Assembly (NCBI GenBank): GCA_934339005.1
Contig: CAKRHR010000008.1
Span: 19,980 to 83,979, forward strand
DNA length: 64,000 bases
From: an uncultured Catenibacillus sp.
GTDB lineage: Bacteria > Bacillota > Clostridia > Lachnospirales > Lachnospiraceae
Direction: 5' to 3'
The translations under genes were made by a program, and so were the position numbers. The notes under the pieces are model-generated. The model saw only the letters and a list, made by a program, of their open reading frames with translations, had not been told where the DNA came from and made no database searches. Below are positions 16,783 through 24,843 of the stretch, one piece after another (position 1 is the first letter of the stretch; the number at the start of each line of letters is the position of its first letter).

Positions 16783-18693
16783 TCACGTATCCAGATTCTT
16801 CACGTATTTCGCATTCTTTTCGATAAATTCACGGCGAGGTTCAACATTGTCACCCATCAGGATGTTGAATGTTTCATCCAGGGCCAATGATTTTGCATCG
16901 TCCATCGTCACACGCAGAAGAATACGTTTTTCAGGGTCCATGGTTGTTTCCCAGAGCTGCTCAGGGTCCATCTCACCAAGACCTTTATAACGCTGGATTT
17001 TATTATTCTGGTCACGTCCGATTTCTTTGAGAATCGCATCTAATTCATCATCATCGTAAGCATACCAGACTTTTTTATTTTTCTCGATTTTATACAGCGG
17101 CGGCTGCGCCAGATAAACATAGCCTTCCGCAATCAAAGCAGGCATAAATCTGTAAAGGAATGTCAATAATAAAGTACTGATATGTGCACCGTCCACATCG
17201 GCATCCGTCATAATAATGATTTTGTGATAACGCAGCTTTGAAATATCAAAATCATCATGAATACCTGTACCAAATGCTGTGATCATCGCTTTAATTTCGG
17301 CATTGGTCAAAATCTTATCAAGTCTTGCCTTTTCAACGTTCAAAATCTTACCACGCAGCGGCAGAATCGCCTGTGTTGCACGGGAACGTGCAGTCTTAGC
17401 TGAACCACCGGCTGAATCACCCTCGACGATGTAGATTTCGCATTTGCTAGGGTCTTTATCTGAGCAATCCGCAAGTTTACCAGGCAGTGCCATCGTTTCA
17501 AGAGCTGTCTTACGACGTGTCAGGTCGCGGGCTTTACGAGCCGCATCTCTTGCACGCTGCGCAAGTACTGCTTTTTCAACAATTGTCTTACCAACCGTAG
17601 GATTCTGCTCTAAGAAAATCATCAGCTTATCGCTGACAACTGCATCTACAGCACCTCTGGCTTCACTGTTACCAAGCTTCTGCTTTGTCTGTCCTTCAAA
17701 CTGAGGTTCAGAAATCTTAACAGATACAATTGCTGTCAGACCTTCCCGGATATCTTCGCCGGAAAGACTAGGCTCATTATCCTTTAACAATTTAGAACGT
17801 TTTGCATAGTCATTAAATGTCTTTGTCAGCGCATTTCTGAAACCGGTCATATGTGTACCGCCTTCAGGTGTATTGATATTATTAACGAAACTATAACATG
17901 TTTCATTATATGTGTCATTATGCTGCAGAGCTACCTCTACATACACGTCATCCTTCTTGCCCTCACAATAAATAATATCTTCATACAGGCACTGTTTTGA
18001 TTTATTTAAAAACTGGATATACTCCTTCAAACCGCCTTCATAATGGAAAATGCGTTCTACACGTTCTTCAGGACGCTCATCAATCAGCACGATCTTGATG
18101 CCCTTTGTCAAAAAGGCCATCTCTCTCAGACGCTCTTTTAAAATATCAAAATCATAAACAGTTTCTTCAAAGATTTCTTTATCAGGAAGAAACGTAACTT
18201 TTGTACCGCGGCGTGTCGTTTCACCGACCATCTCAAGGTCATTCATAACCTTACCGCGTTCATAACGCTGTTTGTATTTTTTACCGTCTTTGTAAACAAC
18301 AACCTCAAGCCATTCGGAAAGTGCATTTACAACAGATGCGCCTACACCATGCAGACCACCGGATACCTTGTATCCTCCGCCGCCAAACTTTCCGCCTGCA
18401 TGAAGGATGGTAAATACAACTTCTACTGCAGGTCTTCCGGCTTTTTTCTGAATGTCAACAGGAATACCACGGCCATTGTCAACCACCGTGATTGAATTGT
18501 CTTTATTAATAGTCACACTGATTGTATCGCAATAACCTGCCAAGGCTTCATCTACGGCATTATCGACGATTTCGTACACCAGATGATGCAACCCTTTTGA
18601 AGATGTGCTGCCAATGTACATACCCGGTCTTTTTCTTACCGCTTCAAGTCCTTCAAGTATCTGAATTTGACTTGCGCCATATTCTTCACTCAT
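16783..18693 (-). CDS. gyrB: DNA gyrase subunit B
   Basis: The ATPase subunit of gyrase, 636 aa, typical for the short Gram-positive form. GHKL ATPase motifs: 'EIVDNAVDEALAGY', 'VVDNGRGIPVD' and 'VSGGLHGVGASVVNAL'. TOPRIM domain: 'EGDSAGGSA' and 'DADVDGAHI'. The C-terminus has the conserved 'RYKGLGEMDPEQLWETTMDP'. AGGAGG lies upstream of the ATG. It follows recF by 29 nt and is probably transcribed with recF and the dnaN genes upstream. Confidence 0.97.
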   Translation of the reverse strand: MSEEYGASQIQILEGLEAVRKRPGMYIGSTSSKGLHHLVYEIVDNAVDEALAGYCDTISVTINKDNSITVVDNGRGIPVDIQKKAGRPAVEVVFTILHAGGKFGGGGYKVSGGLHGVGASVVNALSEWLEVVVYKDGKKYKQRYERGKVMNDLEMVGETTRRGTKVTFLPDKEIFEETVYDFDILKERLREMAFLTKGIKIVLIDERPEERVERIFHYEGGLKEYIQFLNKSKQCLYEDIIYCEGKKDDVYVEVALQHNDTYNETCYSFVNNINTPEGGTHMTGFRNALTKTFNDYAKRSKLLKDNEPSLSGEDIREGLTAIVSVKISEPQFEGQTKQKLGNSEARGAVDAVVSDKLMIFLEQNPTVGKTIVEKAVLAQRARDAARKARDLTRRKTALETMALPGKLADCSDKDPSKCEIYIVEGDSAGGSAKTARSRATQAILPLRGKILNVEKARLDKILTNAEIKAMITAFGTGIHDDFDISKLRYHKIIIMTDADVDGAHISTLLLTFLYRFMPALIAEGYVYLAQPPLYKIEKNKKVWYAYDDDELDAILKEIGRDQNNKIQRYKGLGEMDPEQLWETTMDPEKRILLRVTMDDAKSLALDETFNILMGDNVEPRREFIEKNAKYVKNLDT

Positions 18694-18722
18694 AATTTTC
18701 CTCCTTAACAGATAAACATTTA

Positions 18723-19802
18723 CTATATCTCTATACTTCCATTAACAACCTTAAACACTTTATTAATATCAAACCGGTGTCTGACAAAATCATCAAGACC
18801 TGTACAGGTCACCATCGTCTGAATATCCTCAATACTTTCAAGCAGATAATTCTGTCTGTTGCTGTCAAGCTCTGACAATACATCATCCAAAAGCAATATC
18901 GGCTGGTCGTGAATTAACTGTTTCACAAGACGAATTTCCGCCAGTTTTAGTGACAGTGCCGCAGTCCGTTGTTGTCCCTGCGAACCGTATTTCCGAATAT
19001 CAATCCCTGAAATTTCAAAGCTGATATCATCTCTATGAGGTCCCACTGTCGTTGTCTTAAGCCTCAGGTCATTGTCGCGATGCCCCGAAAGTGTTTGAAG
19101 AAATGCATCCTCCGTCACATTCGGTTCGTACTTGATGACAAGCTGCTCTCGCCCACCACTGAGCTTTTCATGAATTTCAGCAATTAAAATGCCTAATTCC
19201 TGCACAAATTTGCGCCGTTCCGAAATAATATAACGGCCACACTCTGCCAGCTGCATATCCCAAATATCTAATGTTTCCTTCAAACTCCGGTCAAAAGCAA
19301 TCTGTTTGAGCAAATTGTTTCTCTGAAGCACAATCTTGTTATATTTGATGAGATACTGCATATATAATTTATTGAGCTGGCACAACTCCATATCTATAAA
19401 ATGACGTCTTCCCGCCGGGCTATTTTTGATAATACTTAAATCTTCAGGTGAAAATAACACAACATTCACAACACCAAACAACTCTGAGTACCGCTTAATC
19501 ACGATACCATCCACAGCAACGCCCTTGACCTTGTTGCGTTTTAAATGCATATCTATCTTATGTAACACATTGCTGCGCTCTATCTTCATACAAATATGTG
19601 CATCTTCACACCCGAAACGAATCAATTCTTTGTCTTTGCTGCTTCGGTGCGACTTTGTAGTCGCACACACATACACAGCCTCAAGAATATTCGTCTTTCC
19701 CTGGGCATTCTCACCGTAAATGATATTCACCCCCGGTGAAGGCTCAAGCTCGAGTGACTCATAATTTCTGAAATTTTTTAATTCTAAAGATTTAATAATC
19801 AC
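18723..19802 (-). CDS. recF: DNA replication and repair protein RecF
   Basis: An SMC-like ATPase of 359 aa that helps load RecA at gaps. Walker A is 'YGENAQGKTNILEAV' near residue 30, the signature-like 'GSQGQQRTAALSLKLAE' near 280, and Walker B 'LLLDDVLSELD' near 305. The start is GTG at 19802, 13 nt after the yaaA stop, with no strong Shine-Dalgarno, which suggests translational coupling. It lies in the dnaA-dnaN-yaaA-recF-gyrB order standard in Firmicutes. Confidence 0.95.
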   Translation of the reverse strand: MIIKSLELKNFRNYESLELEPSPGVNIIYGENAQGKTNILEAVYVCATTKSHRSSKDKELIRFGCEDAHICMKIERSNVLHKIDMHLKRNKVKGVAVDGIVIKRYSELFGVVNVVLFSPEDLSIIKNSPAGRRHFIDMELCQLNKLYMQYLIKYNKIVLQRNNLLKQIAFDRSLKETLDIWDMQLAECGRYIISERRKFVQELGILIAEIHEKLSGGREQLVIKYEPNVTEDAFLQTLSGHRDNDLRLKTTTVGPHRDDISFEISGIDIRKYGSQGQQRTAALSLKLAEIRLVKQLIHDQPILLLDDVLSELDSNRQNYLLESIEDIQTMVTCTGLDDFVRHRFDINKVFKVVNGSIEI

Positions 19803-19815
19803 AGTCCGACACCAA

Positions 19816-20025
19816 CTACTTTATAATTTTAACAGATTCACCGTTAAAGGAAGCCACATCGCCATCGTGAAGCTTCTTTCCGCGCTCTGTACAAACCTCG
19901 CCATTCACAGTGACTTCACCGTCCTGAATGACAATCTTAGCTTCAACCCCTGAGCCTACAAGACCTGCAGCCTTCAGAGCCTGACCTAATTTAATAAATT
20001 CTTCTCTTAATTTGATTTCTACCAT
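19816..20025 (-). CDS. yaaA: S4-domain RNA-binding protein YaaA/RlbA
   Basis: A small protein (69-70 aa) consisting of one S4 RNA-binding fold: 'IKLREEFIKLGQALKAAGLV', then 'AKIVIQDGEVTVNGEV' and 'RGKKLHDGD'. It is conserved between dnaN and recF in Firmicutes, where it is linked to ribosome biogenesis. Two adjacent ATGs (20028, 20025) follow an AGGAGG; the second has the better spacing (7 nt). The AGGAGG overlaps the dnaN stop codon. Confidence 0.9.
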   Translation of the reverse strand: MVEIKLREEFIKLGQALKAAGLVGSGVEAKIVIQDGEVTVNGEVCTERGKKLHDGDVASFNGESVKIIK

Positions 20026-20036
20026 CATCGAACCTC

Positions 20037-21149
20037 CTAGTACGCACCTGCATTAATATTAACCGGCAGAATCAGGTAAATATAATTGTGGTTATCATCT
20101 CTGATAAAGCAAGGTGCCTTCGGATTCACAAGATAAATACTGATGACCTCATCATCGATGACACGCAATGCATCAAGGATAAATTTAGGATTGAAGCCAA
20201 TCATCAAATCCTTACCCTCTTTATCAATATCGATATCCTCGTTCATGGAACCAATCACAGAGTTAATCTTTAATTCCAGTGAATGGTCACCAATCTGAAT
20301 CACGATAGGCTTCTTGTCGCCTTCTTTGATAAGCAGTGACGCACGTTCGATACAGTTTTGCAGTTCACGTTTATTAATCTTGATTTTTGTTTCGTAATCA
20401 CTTGAAAGCATCTGGTCGATACGGAAATATTCACCTTCAATCAAACGGCTGACAACAGTTGTCTGGTCAAATTCAAAGACTACATGTCTGTCTGTAAAAT
20501 ACATATGCACATCATCTTCTGTACCACCTGTCAAAATCTTGCTGACTTCACTTAAAGTCTTACCAGGAACGACAACTTTAATCGGTGAATAGCTATCTTT
20601 TAACTCAATTTTACGGATAGAAATACGATGACCGTCCAATGATGTCACTTTAAACTCATTGCCGTTGACTTCAATCAGCTCACCAGTCATTAATTTATTA
20701 CTGTCATTATCAGAAATAGAGAAAATAGTCTGTCTGATAATTTCCTTCACTGCAAACTGAGAAATCACAACCGGATTTGTTCTTTCAATCTCTGGAAGAT
20801 AAGCAAAATCTTCACCGGATTTACCTGAAATATTGAATTTAGCTTTTTCACAACGAATCAGTGCTTTTAAATTGTCATCTGTTTCTATAGAAACTTCGCT
20901 GTCAGGAAGTTTTCTGACGATTTCAGAAAATAACTTTGCATCCAGAGCAATCTTACCTTTATCAAGGACATCACCGTTAATAATAGTCTTGATACCAAGT
21001 TCCATATCGTTGGCTGTCATCTCAATCATACCATTGGTTGTATCTATAAGAATGCATTCAAGAATTGGCATCGTTGTTTTTCCTGGTACAGCCTTTAAGA
21101 CGCTGTTGACACCACGAAGAAGTTCTGATTTATTACATATAATTTTCAT
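20037..21149 (-). CDS. dnaN: DNA polymerase III sliding clamp (beta subunit)
   Basis: The processivity clamp, 370 aa, made of three repeated clamp domains; the expected start 'MKIICNKSELLRGVNSVLKAV' and end 'YLILPVNI' are present. It forms a homodimeric ring that tethers polymerases, including the DinB encoded at 48 kb, whose C-terminus has a clamp-binding motif. AAGGAG lies 11 nt before the ATG. It is separated from dnaA by a 556-nt region holding the unwinding element of oriC. Confidence 0.97.
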   Translation of the reverse strand: MKIICNKSELLRGVNSVLKAVPGKTTMPILECILIDTTNGMIEMTANDMELGIKTIINGDVLDKGKIALDAKLFSEIVRKLPDSEVSIETDDNLKALIRCEKAKFNISGKSGEDFAYLPEIERTNPVVISQFAVKEIIRQTIFSISDNDSNKLMTGELIEVNGNEFKVTSLDGHRISIRKIELKDSYSPIKVVVPGKTLSEVSKILTGGTEDDVHMYFTDRHVVFEFDQTTVVSRLIEGEYFRIDQMLSSDYETKIKINKRELQNCIERASLLIKEGDKKPIVIQIGDHSLELKINSVIGSMNEDIDIDKEGKDLMIGFNPKFILDALRVIDDEVISIYLVNPKAPCFIRDDNHNYIYLILPVNINAGAY

Positions 21150-21320
21150 CTTAACGATATCTCCTTAAATAATTATAGAACGTTTTTTGCATATATAATA
21201 TTTATAGTGTTTATAAATGCGTACATGGTTACATTTGTTTACCTATAGTAAACTTTAAAAATAGTATCTTTAGGTGAATGTATAAGTTTTTTATTATACA
21301 TTCAAATTTCACGTTTCAGT

Positions 21321-21346
21321 CTTATATAAGCGGTCCTTATATAAGG
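21321..21346. repeat. Two tandem CTTATATAAG palindromes
   Basis: CTTATATAAG occurs at 21321-21330 and again at 21336-21345, the second extended to CCTTATATAAGG (21335-21346). Spacing is 15 bp centre to centre. The repeats lie between the unwinding element and dnaN. They could be an operator or part of the dnaN leader; function unknown. Confidence 0.5.
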
Positions 21347-21415
21347 ATTTTCCCGTTATCACACTTTCTTATTATGGATTTGTGGAAAGTTAATCATAAA
21401 ATAAAAAAGTGCTGC

Positions 21416-21481
21416 ATAGATATATATAAATAATATATTATTTAGTAGTAGTCGTAGTAGGGGCTGTGGATAAGTGGATAA
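21416..21481. other. oriC unwinding module: AT-rich DUE, DnaA-trios, GC spacer, paired DnaA boxes
   Basis: Reading toward dnaA: an AT-only stretch (21421-21443); six triplets TAG TAG TAG TCG TAG TAG (21443-21460), which read 3'-GAT as the DnaA-trio element; a GGGC spacer (21461-21464); then DnaA boxes TGTGGATAA (21465-21473) and AGTGGATAA (21473-21481). This is the order and polarity described for the basal unwinding system of Bacillus subtilis, which also lies between dnaA and dnaN. DnaA filaments are expected to form from the boxes over the trios and melt the AT-rich side. Confidence 0.85.
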
Positions 21482-21704
21482 CCCCATTTTTGTCAGAAAA
21501 TAAAAGGCTTTGCCGATTGAATAACCATGTGAATAATTTAAGAAAACCATGTGGATAGTTCAGCCGTTATCCACATACCCCAAAATGTGAAAAAAGTTAT
21601 ACACATATTGTTCGCATGTTATTCCCTAGTTATCCACCAATTTATCCCTATATCTAATAAATGTGGATAAAATTGTGTATAACTTGTGCATATATGGTGG
21701 ATAA
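21465..21704. other. DnaA-box cluster of oriC, dnaA-dnaN side
   Basis: Perfect boxes (TTATCCACA or its complement) lie at 21465-21473, 21567-21575 and 21662-21670. TTATACACA-type boxes lie at 21597-21605 and 21674-21682. One-mismatch boxes lie at 21473-21481, 21550-21558, 21630-21638 and 21696-21704. The last one ends 2 nt from the dnaA stop codon. Confidence 0.9.
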
Positions 21705-21705
21705 A

Positions 21706-23067
21706 TTAATTTTTCGGCGGATTGATTTTCTTAATTAAAATGTCAATCGTGTTCTTTAATGCCTCATCTGTCTGAATATCGTTCTCTATCTTCTGCTTTC
21801 CGTGGCGCACAGTCGTATGGTCTGTACGGCAAAGTGCTTTACCGATGGCCTGCTGTGAGTTTTCGGTCATTTTGCAGCACAAATACATACAAATCTGTCG
21901 AGGATAGGATACGTCACGACTCTTTTTTGTACTCTTTAAATCATCAACTGTAATATTGTAATGTTCGGCGACAATATTGATAATAGATTCCATCGTTACA
22001 GGCTTCTGGACATCCGGTGAGATGATATTTGCAAGCGCCTCATGAACGATATCAATATTAATAGGAACATGTTTTAATTTTGCGAGATTCTTGATCTGGC
22101 TTAAAGCGCCTTCAAGTTCTCGGATATTGGATTTGATATTATCTGCAATGTAATGCATACAATCCTGGCTGATATCAATATCATCCAGTTCGGCTCTCTT
22201 ATTCAAAATCGCCATTCTAGTTTCATAATCCGGTGCCTGCACATCGACAATCAGACCATTCTGGAATCGGGAAATCAATCTGTCCGGCAGATTCTTCAAT
22301 TCTCTTGGTACTTTATCGGATGTGATAATAATTTGTTTGTTATTGTCCCTTAAAGTATTAAATGTATGGAAAAATTCTTCCTGTGTACTTTCTCTGTTTG
22401 CAATAAACTGGATATCATCGATTAAAAGAACATCGAGATTACGGTATTTATTGCGGAATTCCTCATTTTTATTGGTTTTGATGGCTTTGACAAGTTCGTT
22501 TGTAAACTCTTCTGATGTAACGTATAAAATATTCTGGTGGCCACGTTGCTGTAATATATAGAAAGCAATCGCATGCATCAGATGGGTCTTGCCAAGACCT
22601 ACACCACCATAAATAAACAGAGGGTTTCCGTAATTACCAGGATCCTCTGCAACAGCAAGTGCAGTGGCATGAGCCAGCTCGTTATTCTTACCGACAACAA
22701 AAGTGTCAAAGGTGTATCGAGGATTGAGATTGGTGTTCGAAATATTCTGTGGAATCTGAACTTTTTCATGAACAACCTCTTTTGGCACTTCAATGACAGT
22801 GTCCGGAGGAACTATGGAAATTTCATATTCGGTATCCTCTCCCATGACCTCATTAATGGCAACTGTAAGATAAGCACCATACTTCTTGGAAACATGCTCA
22901 ATCAGATTCGTCAGATTCTCAGGAACACTGATGTAAACATGATGGTCTTTAACTGAAAGTACATAAAGGTTTGAAACAAATGTGTTAAAAGCAGGGCCGG
23001 AAATGCCATAATCGTTCTTCATTTTATCGAGAATGGCGTTCCAATTTTGTTTAACTAATTCTACCAT
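21706..23067 (-). CDS. dnaA: Chromosomal replication initiator protein DnaA
   Basis: A 453-aa AAA+ initiator. Domain I (1-~85), a short linker, domain III with Walker A 'GGVGLGKTHLMHAI' near residue 155 and Walker B 'VLLIDDIQFI', and domain IV ending with the DNA-binding signature 'CRTDHTTVRHGKQKI'. It binds TTATCCACA boxes, clustered here on both sides of its own gene. Boxes upstream (from 23151) flank its promoter, so autoregulation is likely. It is followed by dnaN across the oriC unwinding module. Confidence 0.98.
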   Translation of the reverse strand: MVELVKQNWNAILDKMKNDYGISGPAFNTFVSNLYVLSVKDHHVYISVPENLTNLIEHVSKKYGAYLTVAINEVMGEDTEYEISIVPPDTVIEVPKEVVHEKVQIPQNISNTNLNPRYTFDTFVVGKNNELAHATALAVAEDPGNYGNPLFIYGGVGLGKTHLMHAIAFYILQQRGHQNILYVTSEEFTNELVKAIKTNKNEEFRNKYRNLDVLLIDDIQFIANRESTQEEFFHTFNTLRDNNKQIIITSDKVPRELKNLPDRLISRFQNGLIVDVQAPDYETRMAILNKRAELDDIDISQDCMHYIADNIKSNIRELEGALSQIKNLAKLKHVPINIDIVHEALANIISPDVQKPVTMESIINIVAEHYNITVDDLKSTKKSRDVSYPRQICMYLCCKMTENSQQAIGKALCRTDHTTVRHGKQKIENDIQTDEALKNTIDILIKKINPPKN

Positions 23068-23103
23068 CGATATTACCCCTAATTTTAAATATACTATGAA
23101 ACT

Positions 23104-23132
23104 ATTCTATAACAAAATCAGCTTTTTTACAA
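23104..23132 (-). promoter_or_regulatory. Probable dnaA promoter
   Basis: Minus strand TTGTAA (23132-23127), 17-nt spacer, TAGAAT (23109-23104), about 37 nt before the dnaA start. A perfect DnaA box begins at 23151, just upstream. Confidence 0.5.
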
Positions 23133-23150
23133 TGAATAAAAAGGAATTTT

Positions 23151-23483
23151 TGTGGATAATTTGAAAAGAAACAACATTATTATAAGTATAAGCAGTTATC
23201 CACATAAAAGTGGAAAAATAGTTACGAGGTAGACATAAAATGGCAAAATAAGTAACCTGTAAAAAAGCTGTGGATAACTTATCCAAGTTATGAACACCTT
23301 AAAAACAGGCATGAAATGGGGATCTTTTGCAAAAATACCCTATAAAAAACAAGGTTATACCCATGTTTTCCACAAGTTATCCCCAAGTTATCCACAATTT
23401 GTGGATAATATTATGTAAATGAGGTCAATGTGGATAACATAGTTGTGGATAAGTGGATTTTTGACGTTTGGGAGTTATCCACA
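23151..23483. other. DnaA-box cluster of oriC, dnaA-rpmH side
   Basis: Eight perfect 9-mers lie at 23151, 23196, 23269, 23388, 23400, 23429, 23444 and 23475 (both orientations). Near matches include TTTTCCACA (23366) and TTATCCCCA (23377). Boxes at 23388 to 23475 are tightly packed. With the cluster on the other side of dnaA this makes a bipartite origin. Confidence 0.9.
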
Positions 23484-23567
23484 ACCTGACGAATTCGCAG
23501 GTCGCTTTAATAAGTAAAATTAAGATGTTTCTATATTTATGCTTAAATAATTGTAATTTTAATACCA

Positions 23568-23639
23568 GGTTCAAATTTTCAGGGGTGAATGACGTTCGTT
23601 TTCAGCACGATAAGGAATTCACCCCTGAAAACTTGAACC
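23568..23639. repeat. Long inverted repeat beside oriC
   Basis: 23-bp arms (23568-23590 and 23617-23639; core TTTCAGGGGTGAAT) match at 22 of 23 positions around a 26-nt loop. Transcribed from the minus strand the one mismatch becomes a G-U pair. No T-run and no gene at the ends. It sits between the DnaA boxes and the rpmH promoter. Confidence 0.75.
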
Positions 23640-23792
23640 GTCATATGCTAAAAAAAACAATACATAGAAGTTATGACAATCATTTTGGTAAGAAGGATAG
23701 TAATTTGAACAGTAGACGTTCAGATTACATATGGATATAAGGTAGAAATCCCATAAAATCCGCAGAAAAATCGCAAAAAAATAAAATTTTGC

Positions 23793-23821
23793 TTGACGGA
23801 AAGCCTCTTACTTACTATAAT
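23793..23821 (+). promoter_or_regulatory. rpmH promoter
   Basis: TTGACG (23793-23798), 17-nt spacer, perfect TATAAT (23816-23821), 44 nt before the rpmH ATG. One of the strongest promoter matches in the window. Confidence 0.8.
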
Positions 23822-23864
23822 ATAGTAGATATTTTAGCTATTGGTAGAAGGAGGTGTTTGTGAC

Positions 23865-23999
23865 ATGAAAATGACATTTCAGCCTAAAAAAAGACAGAGA
23901 TCAAAAGTTCATGGCTTCAGAAAAAGAATGAGTACTGCTAACGGCAGAAAAGTTTTAGCAGCTAGAAGAGCAAAAGGAAGAAAGAAATTATCAGCTTAG
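23865..23999 (+). CDS. rpmH: 50S ribosomal protein L34
   Basis: A 44-aa highly basic protein beginning 'MKMTFQPKKRQRSKVHGFRK' and continuing 'RMSTANGRKVLAARRAKGRK', diagnostic for L34, a large-subunit protein bound to 23S rRNA. AGGAGG sits 10 nt before the ATG. It is the first gene of the rightward rpmH-rnpA-yidD-yidC-jag group next to oriC. A short terminator-like hairpin directly after the stop probably reduces read-through into rnpA. Confidence 0.98.
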   Translation: MKMTFQPKKRQRSKVHGFRKRMSTANGRKVLAARRAKGRKKLSA

Positions 24000-24021
24000 G
24001 TCGCATGTATGTGACCTTTTT
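23999..24021 (+). terminator. Attenuator-like hairpin after rpmH
   Basis: GGTCGCAT (23999-24006) pairs with ATGTGACC (24009-24016), one G-U pair, followed by TTTTT. Its first base overlaps the rpmH stop codon. Partial termination here would explain much higher L34 than RNase P protein output. Confidence 0.6.
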
Positions 24022-24036
24022 CTTTATGAAAATAAT

Positions 24037-24117
24037 GTAACTGCTTTCATCAGGGGCTTTGCGTGCCAGATACAGAAAATATGGGTTGACAGGCACAGAA
24101 CCTGGTAAAGCAGTTAC
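24037..24117 (+). ncRNA. Candidate structured RNA element between rpmH and rnpA
   Basis: A perfect 11-bp outer stem GTAACTGCTTT / AAAGCAGTTAC (24037-24047 with 24107-24117) encloses CAGG/CCTG (24051-24054 with 24101-24104) and GTGCC/GGCAC (24063-24067 with 24092-24096). Together they form an extended interrupted hairpin of 81 nt. It lies 37 nt before the rnpA start, without a T-run, so it is not a simple terminator. It could be a processing site, a leader element controlling rnpA, or a small RNA. No known family was recognised. Confidence 0.5.
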
Positions 24118-24153
24118 ATAGGTTAAGCAGAAAAGAAAAACAGGAGAACAGAG

Positions 24154-24489
24154 ATGGAGTTTTCAGAGTCCTTAAAAAAGAATCAGGATTTTAAAACAGT
24201 CTATGGACATGGAAAATCCTGTGCCAACCGGTATTTAGTCATGTATGTTTTAGGTAACGATTCATCAGGCAACAGATTGGGCATCTCTGTCAGCAAAAAG
24301 GTTGGTAACAGTGTCGTAAGACACAGATTAACCCGTTTAATCAGAGAAAGCTACAGGTTAAACGAAAGTCATTTTTCAAAAGGCTTTGATATTGTTGTGA
24401 TTGCGAGAGTTTCAGCAAAGAATGCAACTTATAGAGATATAGAGCAGGCATTACTTAAACTTGCAGCGACACACCATATTGTAGAGTGA
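24154..24489 (+). CDS. rnpA: Ribonuclease P protein component
   Basis: The protein cofactor of RNase P, 111 aa, basic. The conserved block 'GNRLGISVSKKVGNSVVRHR' with 'LTRLIRESYR' matches the family RNR region; the N-terminal 'KNQDFKTVYGHGKS' is also typical. The protein helps the RNase P RNA bind precursor tRNA; the RNA gene is not in this window. AGGAG lies 7 nt before the ATG. Confidence 0.97.
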   Translation: MEFSESLKKNQDFKTVYGHGKSCANRYLVMYVLGNDSSGNRLGISVSKKVGNSVVRHRLTRLIRESYRLNESHFSKGFDIVVIARVSAKNATYRDIEQALLKLAATHHIVE

Positions 24490-24596
24490 CATTAGTATAG
24501 GTGAAAGTCAGACAGTATGTGTTGAAAAGATAGTAGATATCATGACTTGGTTAAAATATTAAAACTGTCATGACTTTCGTAGTAGAAGTGGATTGT

Positions 24597-24827
24597 ATGA
24601 AGAAAATTGGAAAAATAGTGAAAAAAGTCATGATTATGCTGATACGTTTTTATCAGCGGGCATTATCACCGTATAAGAGATTTCATTGCATTTATATACC
24701 TACATGTTCGCAGTATGCCATAGAAGCTATTGAAAAATATGGACCCCTGAAAGGGGGATTCCTTTCTATAAAAAGAATATTAAGGTGTCATCCGTTTGCA
24801 AAGGGCGGATATGATCCAGTGCCATGA
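24597..24827 (+). CDS. yidD: Membrane protein insertion efficiency factor YidD
   Basis: A 76-aa protein with the family core 'FYQRALSPYKRF', 'IYIPTCSQYAIEAIEKYG', 'GGFLSIKRILRCHPF' and 'GGYDPVP'. An N-terminal amphipathic stretch places it at the inner membrane face, where it aids YidC/Sec insertion. The ATG at 24597 (MKKIGKI) is chosen over one 27 nt upstream because it gives the usual YidD N-terminus; the Shine-Dalgarno is weak. It lies between rnpA and yidC as in most bacteria. Confidence 0.95.
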   Translation: MKKIGKIVKKVMIMLIRFYQRALSPYKRFHCIYIPTCSQYAIEAIEKYGPLKGGFLSIKRILRCHPFAKGGYDPVP

Positions 24828-24843
24828 TGAAGGAGGTAGCACA

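Noticed and set aside
21359..21550. 63-codon minus-strand frame between dnaA and dnaN
   Set aside because: It overlaps the DUE, the DnaA-trios and the first DnaA boxes; hydrophobic composition comes from AT-rich DNA; no ribosome binding site.
23468..23740. 90-codon open frame between oriC and rpmH
   Set aside because: It runs through DnaA boxes and the long inverted repeat, has no ribosome binding site and shows no protein-like conservation pattern.
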